Positions 39,485-44,668 of a DNA stretch of 44,668 nt are shown piece after piece. Position numbers and translations under genes: made by a program. The notes beneath the pieces were generated by a model. That model was not told the origin of the DNA. It ran no database searches and saw nothing but the letters and a program-made list of their open reading frames with translations. The stretch lies in the NCBI GenBank assembly GCA_964519015.1, contig CAZFHZ010000012.1, positions 1 to 44,668 of the forward strand, in the 5' to 3' direction. This DNA is from CAZFHZ01 sp964519015 (GTDB lineage Bacteria > Blakebacterota > Blakebacteria > Blakebacterales > CAYUVJ01). Position 1 is the first letter of the stretch. Each line of letters starts with the position of its first letter.

Positions 39485-39940
39485 TCAGCGCTTCTCCAGG
39501 GCCTTGACTTTGTTGAGACGCCTGACGTGGCGTTCTTCATGGCTGAACTGGGCGCCCAGGAATCCCTCCACCAGCTTCTCGGCCAGGGCTATCCCGATGA
39601 TCCGGCCGCCCAGGCAGATCACGTTCATGTCATCGTGTTCGACCCCCTGGACGGCCGAGTAGATGTCGTGACAGACAGCCGCCCGCACACCCTTCATCTT
39701 GTTGGCCGCGATGCTGGTGCCCACCCCGCTGCCGCAGATCAGGATGNNNNNNNNNNCCCGGTCGGCTTCCTCGAGCTGGATCACCTTGCCGACGGCCTCG
39801 GCCATGTCGGGATAGTCGGCGGGCACGTCGGGGGTGTCGGTCCCCAGATTGATGACCTCATGGCCCAGGTCGGAGACTTTGCGGGCGATCGCACCCTTGA
39901 GTGCGAACCCGGCATGGTCACAGGCGATCGCGACACGCAT
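39485..39940 (-). CDS. rpiB: Ribose-5-phosphate isomerase B, with internal N gap
   Basis: About 150 residues of the RpiB/LacAB family, which interconverts ribose-5-phosphate and ribulose-5-phosphate. Visible are IACDHAGFALK (substrate Asp/His), the catalytic Cys loop ILICGSGVGTSIAANK, and LGGRIIG near the end. Ten N (39747-39756) fall between EADR and ILICG. The usual protein reads EADRGILICG, so the real gap is probably a single base: the sequence flanking the Ns would then code Gly. It starts 4 bases after the transketolase stop, so the two form a pentose-phosphate operon. Confidence 0.93.
   Translation of the reverse strand: MRVAIACDHAGFALKGAIARKVSDLGHEVINLGTDTPDVPADYPDMAEAVGKVIQLEEADRXXXXILICGSGVGTSIAANKMKGVRAAVCHDIYSAVQGVEHDDMNVICLGGRIIGIALAEKLVEGFLGAQFSHEERHVRRLNKVKALEKR
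39747..39756. other. Assembly gap (10 N) inside rpiB
   Basis: Ten N with coding sequence on both sides. Reducing it to one base restores the conserved DRGILICG of RpiB, so the placeholder is probably longer than the real gap. Confidence 0.95.
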
Positions 39941-39944
39941 CGGC

Positions 39945-41957
39945 TCAATCCTCCAGGAGTCTCATCACCCGGTCCACCATGTCCTCGGCGGTGAGACCGA
40001 ACTCGCGGTACAGGACCTCGTACGGGGCGGAAGCCCCGAAGCGGTCCAGACCGATCACGTAGGAATGGTTGCGGACCCAGCGTTCCCAGCCCAGGGTCAC
40101 CCCCGCCTCGATGGCCACCCGCATAGCCCCCTGGGGGAGCACCTTGGCGATATAGGCCTCCTCCTGCTCGGCGAAGAGCTCCCAGCAGGGCAGGCTTACC
40201 ACCTGGGTCGTGATGGTCTGGGCCTCGAGCAGGGCCTTCGCCTCCAGGGCGAGATGGACCTCCGAGCCGGTGGCGATCAGGACCACCCGCGGGGCTCCCA
40301 TCGTCCGGCTCAGGATATAACCGCCTCGCCGGACCCCGTCCGTGCGCCCGGAATCGAGCACCGGCAGGTCCTGCCGCGAGAGCAGGAGTGCGGTGGGGCC
40401 GTCGGTGCGCTCGAGCGCGAGCCGCCAGGCCTCCACGGTCTCGTTGGCGTCGGCCGGGCGGATCACCCGCAGGCCGGGGATGAGCCGAAGGCTCATCGCC
40501 TGCTCCACCGGCTGGTGGGTCGGCCCGTCCTCCCCCAGCCCGATCGAATCGTGGGTGAACACGTAGACCGCCGGCAATCCCATCATCGCGGCCAGTCGTG
40601 CAGCCGGCCGCAGGTAGTCGCTGAAGACCAGGAAGGTCCCCCCATAGATGCGCAGACCGCCGTGCAGGAGCACGCCGTTCATGACCGAGGCCATGGCGTG
40701 CTCGCGCACCCCGAAGTGCAGATTCCGTCCCTCGGGATGCCGGCTCGACTGGACCGGCTCATCCCCCAGCAGGGTCTTGTTGGAAGGGGCCAGATCGGCT
40801 GAACCGCCGATCAGGTTGGGCACGACCGGAGCCAGGGCGGCCAGCACCTTCCCGGAGGCGCTGCGGGTCGCCACCGCCTTCGAACCGGCCTCGTAGCGGG
40901 GGAGCCGGTCGGTCCAGCCCGTCGGGAGATCCCCTGCCAGTTCCCGGCGGAAGGTGGCGGCTTTGCGGGGATGGGCCCGGGTGTAGCGGCGCAGGCGCTC
41001 CTCCCACAACCGCTGGGCGCGTGCCCCGGTCTCGCGCGCGACCAGATGGCGGCGGACCTCCTCGGGGACGACGAAACTCTCCTCGGGAGACCAGCCGAGA
41101 TTGCGCTTGGTGGCTTTCAGTTCCTCCGCTCCGAGCGGGGAGCCGTGCACCTCGGCCGTGCCGGCCTTACCGGGGCTCCCCTGGCCGATGACCGTGCGGC
41201 AGAGGATGAGCGAGGGTTTGGGACTGCGGCGGGCACGGGTGACGGCGGCGGCCACCTCTTCCAGGTCCTCCCCCGCCACCGGTCCCTGGACATGCCAGCC
41301 GTAGGCCCGGAAACGCTTGGCGACATCTTCGCTGAAGGCCAGGTCGGTGGGGCCGTCGATGGTGATCCGGTTGTCGTCGTAGAAGCAGGTGAGCTTGCCC
41401 AGGCCGAGATGGCCGGCCAGCGAGGCGGCCTCGGAGGCCACGCCTTCCATCAGGTCCCCGTCGGAACAGAAGACCCAGGTCCGATGATCGACGACCGCTC
41501 CTTCCGCCTCGTTGAAGCGGGCGGCCAGGAAACGCTCGGCGATCGCCATGCCCACCGCGTTCCCGAAACCCTGGCCGAGCGGTCCGGTGGTAGTCTCCAC
41601 CCCCGGCGGGTGCCCGCGCTCGGGATGTCCCGGAGTGCGGCTCCCCCACTGGCGGAACGCCTTCAGATCGTCCAACGTGAGGTCGTAACCGGTCAGGTGG
41701 AGCAGACTGTAGAGGAGTGCGCTGGCGTGTCCCATCGAGAGCACGAACCGGTCACGGTCGGGCCAGTCGGGATCGGCCGGATTGTGCTTCAGGAAACGGT
41801 GCCAGAGTACGTAGGCGACGGGGGCCATCCCCATCGGGGCGCCCGGGTGTCCGGAGCGGGCCCGTTCGACCAGGTCGGCCGAGAGGAGCCGGATGGTGTC
41901 GATACTCCGGCGGGCGAGCCGCTCCCCGGGGCGGACGGCTTTCCTTCTGGCGGACAT
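39945..41957 (-). CDS. tkt: Transketolase
   Basis: A 670-residue ThDP enzyme of the pentose-phosphate and Calvin-type pathways, cytosolic. The N-terminal domain has ARSGHPGAPMGMAPVAYVLW and the ThDP/Mg2+ motif DGDLMEGVASEAASLAGHLG with a downstream Asn (YDDNRI). The second domain starts near GSADLAPSNKT and includes GVREHAMASVMNG (catalytic Glu) and THDSIGLGEDGPTHQP. The C-terminal domain has SLPCWELFAEQ. Length is typical. AAGGAG lies 7 bases before the ATG (41957). A good promoter sits at 42000-42027, between this gene and the MFS gene, so rpiB is probably transcribed from here. Confidence 0.97.
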   Translation of the reverse strand: MSARRKAVRPGERLARRSIDTIRLLSADLVERARSGHPGAPMGMAPVAYVLWHRFLKHNPADPDWPDRDRFVLSMGHASALLYSLLHLTGYDLTLDDLKAFRQWGSRTPGHPERGHPPGVETTTGPLGQGFGNAVGMAIAERFLAARFNEAEGAVVDHRTWVFCSDGDLMEGVASEAASLAGHLGLGKLTCFYDDNRITIDGPTDLAFSEDVAKRFRAYGWHVQGPVAGEDLEEVAAAVTRARRSPKPSLILCRTVIGQGSPGKAGTAEVHGSPLGAEELKATKRNLGWSPEESFVVPEEVRRHLVARETGARAQRLWEERLRRYTRAHPRKAATFRRELAGDLPTGWTDRLPRYEAGSKAVATRSASGKVLAALAPVVPNLIGGSADLAPSNKTLLGDEPVQSSRHPEGRNLHFGVREHAMASVMNGVLLHGGLRIYGGTFLVFSDYLRPAARLAAMMGLPAVYVFTHDSIGLGEDGPTHQPVEQAMSLRLIPGLRVIRPADANETVEAWRLALERTDGPTALLLSRQDLPVLDSGRTDGVRRGGYILSRTMGAPRVVLIATGSEVHLALEAKALLEAQTITTQVVSLPCWELFAEQEEAYIAKVLPQGAMRVAIEAGVTLGWERWVRNHSYVIGLDRFGASAPYEVLYREFGLTAEDMVDRVMRLLED

Positions 41958-41999
41958 CAACGGGCTCCTTGGGTGGCCGTGGGCGGATCCGGAGGCTCC

Positions 42000-42027
42000 A
42001 TTCTATCAGCCGGGCCGAGCATCTCAA
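42000..42027 (-). promoter_or_regulatory. Predicted promoter of the tkt-rpiB operon
   Basis: On the minus strand TTGAGA (42022-42027), 16-base spacer, TAGAAT (42000-42005); both boxes match consensus at 5 of 6. The tkt ATG is about 43 bases downstream. This is the best sigma-70-type promoter in the window. Confidence 0.6.
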
Positions 42028-42050
42028 CCAGCTTCCTGCCGGCCGGCCGT

Positions 42051-43295
42051 TCAGCGGTCGTAGCGGCGCATGAGCACCACGGCCATGATCCAGCCGACGC
42101 CCATGAGCAGGCCGGCCGTGAGGTAGGGTCCCGACGGGCCGATCGCCTCGAACGAGAAGCCACCCCAGAGCGGGCCGAGCACACGGGCCAGGCTCCCCAG
42201 ACCCTGTGAGGCTCCCATGATGCCTCCCTGCTCGTCGGCGCTCACCCCCTTGGAGATCAGGCTGCTCAGGCTGGGGGCGTTGATCCCGCTGCCGAACGCC
42301 ATGACGCCGCTGAGCAGCAGCAGGACGGCCAGCCCGGGGGAGAAGGGGAGGAGGGCCAGGCTGGGGATGAGCAGGAAGGTGCCGGCCACCACCAGGCGGT
42401 GTTCGCCGAAGCGGGCCGCGAGGGGACGGATGAGCGCTCCCTGGGTGAGGACGATGACGATACCGATGAAGCCGAACGCGTAGCCGTTCTGGCGGGCGCC
42501 CCAGCCGAAGATCTTCTCGGTCAGCAGGGCGTAGGTCGCCTCCATGTTGGCCATGGCGAAACCGACCAGGAAGAAGAGCATGAGCAGGGCGCCGACCTCC
42601 TTGTGGTGGAGGGCGTCCCAGAGCCGGCGCAGGCTGAGCGTGCGCAGCAGGGAGGGTCGGGTGCCGGCCGGCGCCCGACGCGCCTTCGGATACGACTCGG
42701 AGAGTCGGAACCAGGCCAGGGAGAAGTTGACCAGGGCGAGCGCGGCCGCGAAGAAGGCCGGCCCCTGGTAGCCCCAGACGCTGGAGAGGACCCCGCCGAT
42801 GAAGGGGCCGAAGATGAAACCGAGGCCGAAGGCAGCACCGACCAGCCCCATGCCGCGGGCGCGGTTCTCGGGGGTCGTGACATCGGCGATGTAGGCGAAG
42901 GCGGTGGTGACCGAGGCCCCGAAGGTGCCTGCGAAGATCCGGCCCAGGAAGAGCAGGGTGAGGGTGGGGGCCAGCCCGAAGATGGTGAAGGAGACGGCGC
43001 TGCCGATCAGGCTCATCAGGATGATCGGCCGTCGCCCCACCGCGTCGCTGATCCGTCCCCAGAGCGGCGCGAAGATGAACTGGGCCAGGCTGTAGGAGGC
43101 GAAGAGGGCGGTGACCTGCAAGTCGCTCGCCCCGAAGCTCTGGGCGTAGAAGGGGAGGATCGGGATGATGATCCCGAAGCCGAGCAGGTCGATGAAGACC
43201 GTGGTGAAGATGACCAGCAGGGGGGAACGTCCGACTGTGGTGCCCCCGGCCGAGCCGGTCGCGGCGGTGGGGTGGCTCTCAGACAACGGGTCCAT
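42051..43295 (-). CDS. MFS multidrug-type exporter (TetA/Bmr-like)
   Basis: A 414-residue major facilitator with 12 hydrophobic segments. The N-terminal helix motif is TTVFIDLLGFGIIIPILPFY, followed by motif A WGRISDAVGRRP between helices 2 and 3. VGAAFGLGFIFGPFIGG in helix 5 is the antiporter motif C. This set is typical of the drug:H+ antiporter family with tetracycline and related exporters; the substrate is unknown. GGAACGGAG precedes the ATG at 43295. It faces away from the copper operon across a 269-base region. No dedicated promoter was found for it. Confidence 0.92.
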   Translation of the reverse strand: MDPLSESHPTAATGSAGGTTVGRSPLLVIFTTVFIDLLGFGIIIPILPFYAQSFGASDLQVTALFASYSLAQFIFAPLWGRISDAVGRRPIILMSLIGSAVSFTIFGLAPTLTLLFLGRIFAGTFGASVTTAFAYIADVTTPENRARGMGLVGAAFGLGFIFGPFIGGVLSSVWGYQGPAFFAAALALVNFSLAWFRLSESYPKARRAPAGTRPSLLRTLSLRRLWDALHHKEVGALLMLFFLVGFAMANMEATYALLTEKIFGWGARQNGYAFGFIGIVIVLTQGALIRPLAARFGEHRLVVAGTFLLIPSLALLPFSPGLAVLLLLSGVMAFGSGINAPSLSSLISKGVSADEQGGIMGASQGLGSLARVLGPLWGGFSFEAIGPSGPYLTAGLLMGVGWIMAVVLMRRYDR

Positions 43296-43454
43296 GCACG
43301 GCTCCGTTCCTGCAGGTGGCGGTGGGTCTTACCTGTTGTGCCCGGCTGGGGGTGGGGTGCCCGGCCGCTGCCGGGTGCTCCCGGTGCTCCGAGGGACAGG
43401 GCGAAGATGGCGCCTGGCCGCCCGGTCCGCAACCGGTCGTTCCCGGGAAGCACC

Positions 43455-43482
43455 TTGCGGAGGGAACATTTTATACTATACT
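43455..43482 (+). promoter_or_regulatory. Predicted promoter of the copper operon
   Basis: TTGCGG (43455-43460), 16-base spacer, TATACT (43477-43482). The -10 lies inside the dyad at 43472-43495, so a protein bound there would block transcription. The CopZ-like ATG (43565) is about 75 bases from the expected start site. Confidence 0.55.
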
Positions 43483-43495
43483 GGGGTATAGTATA
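43472..43495. promoter_or_regulatory. Perfect 10-bp inverted repeat: probable metal-sensor operator
   Basis: TATACTATAC, a TGGG centre, then GTATAGTATA: a perfect dyad in otherwise GC-rich DNA, placed over the -10 of a copper chaperone/CopA operon. CsoR and related copper sensors use GTAT-type dyads at copZA promoters, but they often have C/G-rich centres, so the actual regulator is not identified. No repressor gene is visible in the window. Confidence 0.7.
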
Positions 43496-43564
43496 TAGTC
43501 CGACCGGACGCCGGGGAGCACCTGCTCCCTGGACGGTCGCCATCAGCGGAAGAGAGGATCCCCG

Positions 43565-43783
43565 ATGTCATCGGTCTCAGTCGTCTACGGAGTGGAAGGG
43601 ATGAACTGCGGTCACTGCGTCACGCGGGTGCAGAAGGCGCTCGCGGAGGTGGCTGGCGTCGCCCGGGCCGAGGTCGAGCTCGAAGCGGGCCGGGCCCGGC
43701 TCGAGCTGGACGATCCGGCGCCCGACTTCGCGACCCTGGCGGCGGCGGTCGACGGGGTCGGCTATCGCCTGGTGAAAGTCTAA
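43565..43783 (+). CDS. CopZ-like copper chaperone (single HMA domain)
   Basis: A 72-residue heavy-metal-associated domain protein. The metal site is GMNCGHC (Cys15, Cys18), followed by the ferredoxin-like fold expected: helix after the Cys pair, VARAEVELEAGRARL, and a C-terminal DGVGYRLVKV. It would bind Cu+ in the cytosol and hand it to the ATPase encoded just downstream. The start at 43565 fits the domain length. It is the first gene after the dyad-controlled promoter. Confidence 0.93.
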   Translation: MSSVSVVYGVEGMNCGHCVTRVQKALAEVAGVARAEVELEAGRARLELDDPAPDFATLAAAVDGVGYRLVKV

Positions 43784-43796
43784 GAGGAGGATGGAT

Positions 43797-44668
43797 ATGG
43801 TCGGGCAGCGGACGGTCTACCAGGTCGAGGGGATGCATTGCGCGGCTTGCTCGCTGGCGGTCGAGAAAGCGCTCTCGGGTGTTCCCGGCGTCCTCTCGGC
43901 CAAGGTCAACCTGCCCACCGACCAGGCCTTCGTCGAGCTAGAGCAGGCAACCGACTTCGCGACCCTCGCTGAGGTGGTCGAGCGGGCGGGCTATGTCCTC
44001 CACGAACCGATCGACGACCGGTTCCTGCGGCGCGAGCAGATGCTGGCCGAGGACCAGCGCAAGGTCGACCGGGCCGCTCGCCGGATGGCCTGGGCCTGGG
44101 GCTTGAGCCTGCCGATCCTGCTCTGGATGATCCCCCATATGTTCTTCGGCCTGATGTGGCCGAGCGCGCTGCTCTTCGACCTCGGCATGGTCGTGCTGTC
44201 CGCACCGGTCCTCTTCTGGGTCGGAGGTCCTACTTTCCGCAGCGCCTGGATGTCGGCCCTCAACCTGACCCCGAACATGGACGTGCTGATCGCCTTGGGC
44301 TCGGGCGCCTCCTTCCTGACCGGGGTGGCGGCTCTGCTGGGGCACTGGCTGGTGCTCCCCGCCATGCTCAACTATGCCGGGGTGGGTGCCATGATCATGG
44401 CTTTCCATCTGACCGGAAGGTACATCGAGACGAAGGCGCGGGGGCGGGCCTCCCAGGCGATCAAGAAGCTGCTGACCCTGGAGGCCACCACCGCCCGGCG
44501 GCTGATCGACGGTCACGAGGAGGAGGTCCCCGCCGACCGGCTCCAGGTCGGAGACCTGATGGTGGTGCGCCCGGGGGAGAAGATCCCCACCGACGGAGTG
44601 GTGGAGGAAGGGCGGTCGGCGGTCGACGAAGCTCTGGCCACCGGGGAGTCGATGCCGGTGGAGAAAGG
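43797..44668 (+). CDS. copA: Copper-translocating P-type ATPase (CopA), N-terminal part (cut by window edge)
   Basis: The first 290 codons of a P1B-type ATPase whose 3' end lies outside the window. It has one N-terminal metal-binding domain with GMHCAAC (Cys15, Cys18), then four membrane helices of the first transmembrane block (between about residues 95 and 215). The actuator domain begins near ARRLIDGHEEEVPADRLQVG, with VVRPGEKIPTDG and the TGES dephosphorylation loop at the window edge. The CPC and DKTG motifs would come later. AGAGGAGG stands 6 bases before the ATG at 43797; the ATG at 43791 would be too close. Exports Cu+ across the membrane. Confidence 0.93.
   Translation, partial: MVGQRTVYQVEGMHCAACSLAVEKALSGVPGVLSAKVNLPTDQAFVELEQATDFATLAEVVERAGYVLHEPIDDRFLRREQMLAEDQRKVDRAARRMAWAWGLSLPILLWMIPHMFFGLMWPSALLFDLGMVVLSAPVLFWVGGPTFRSAWMSALNLTPNMDVLIALGSGASFLTGVAALLGHWLVLPAMLNYAGVGAMIMAFHLTGRYIETKARGRASQAIKKLLTLEATTARRLIDGHEEEVPADRLQVGDLMVVRPGEKIPTDGVVEEGRSAVDEALATGESMPVEK

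Noticed and set aside
42400..43604. A 401-codon plus-strand frame opposite the MFS exporter
   Set aside because: Shadow frame rich in Gly/Glu/Asp; the MFS protein on the other strand has all family motifs.
1..44668. tRNA, rRNA, CRISPR arrays, transposases, integrases and attachment sites
   Set aside because: None recognised on either strand by reading; the only direct repeats are the in-gene TonB-C copies.

Overview
This is GC-rich (roughly two thirds G+C by eye), densely coded bacterial DNA, probably a scaffold from a metagenome-assembled genome because it holds a 100-N gap and a 10-N gap. Many Sec/Tat signal peptides and lipoproteins, TonB C-terminal domains, L,D-transpeptidases and CsgG-like proteins indicate a Gram-negative (diderm) heterotroph. 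A GWxTD protein, a DUF4398-like lipoprotein, a Tricorn-type protease, a C69 dipeptidase and a DHS-like protein together fit an uncultured lineage of the FCB/Gemmatimonadota/Eisenbacteria/Glassbacteria sort. That placement is inference; there is no rRNA or phylogenetic marker here. No tRNA, rRNA, CRISPR array, transposase or phage gene was found, so this looks like core chromosome.

Layout. 1-2.7 kb (minus): start of a Tricorn-like protease and an ABC-2 exporter pair. 2.9-5.1 kb: a bacterial cation-chloride-cotransporter (SLC12)-like protein. 5.1-7.7 kb (minus): S9 peptidase, CoA-type Nudix hydrolase and an ADPRibase-Mn-like phosphoesterase, tightly packed. 7.9-9.0 kb: Tat-exported glycosylasparaginase. 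9.2-12.2 kb: four-gene cell-envelope operon (DUF4398-like lipoprotein, two L,D-transpeptidases, a lipoprotein resembling a catalytically dead one). 12.3-13.7 kb (minus): Na+/alanine symporter with a long structured leader. 14.1-15.7 kb: C69 dipeptidase. 16.0-20.8 kb: envelope block with a small membrane protein, a lipoprotein with three TonB C-terminal domains, a CsgG-like/TPR protein, a lipoprotein and an 8-TM protein. 21.0-27.8 kb: GH3 glycosidase lipoprotein, aminotransferase and GWxTD protein (broken by the 100-N gap).

27.9-30.7 kb (minus): a two-domain ThyX-like protein and a lipoprotein. 30.8-33.4 kb: divergent polyamine pair, a type III-fold ornithine decarboxylase and a deoxyhypusine-synthase-like enzyme. 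33.5-34.0 kb: bacterioferritin-like protein. 34.1-36.4 kb: M20 amidohydrolase overlapping a TerC protein that carries an unusual zinc-finger-like tail. 36.5-38.2 kb: ECF-type sigma factor and an anti-sigma factor whose periplasmic part looks like two ExbD-type domains. 38.3-39.5 kb: thiol peroxidase and a YpsA/molybdenum-carrier-like protein. 39.5-42.0 kb (minus): transketolase and ribose-5-phosphate isomerase B. 42.1-43.3 kb: MFS exporter. 43.5 kb to the end: copper operon start (CopZ-like chaperone and CopA ATPase) behind a perfect 10-bp dyad over its promoter.

Much of the window concerns peptide and amino-acid scavenging (S9, glycosylasparaginase, C69, M20, AGCS symporter, aminotransferase), envelope building and metal/peroxide handling. 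There is no obvious defence or mobile system. The most unusual items are protein architectures: anti-sigma plus ExbD-like domains, TerC plus zinc finger with an internal ribosome-binding site, tandem ThyX with complementary motif decay, the triple TonB-C lipoprotein, and the L,D-transpeptidase operon.
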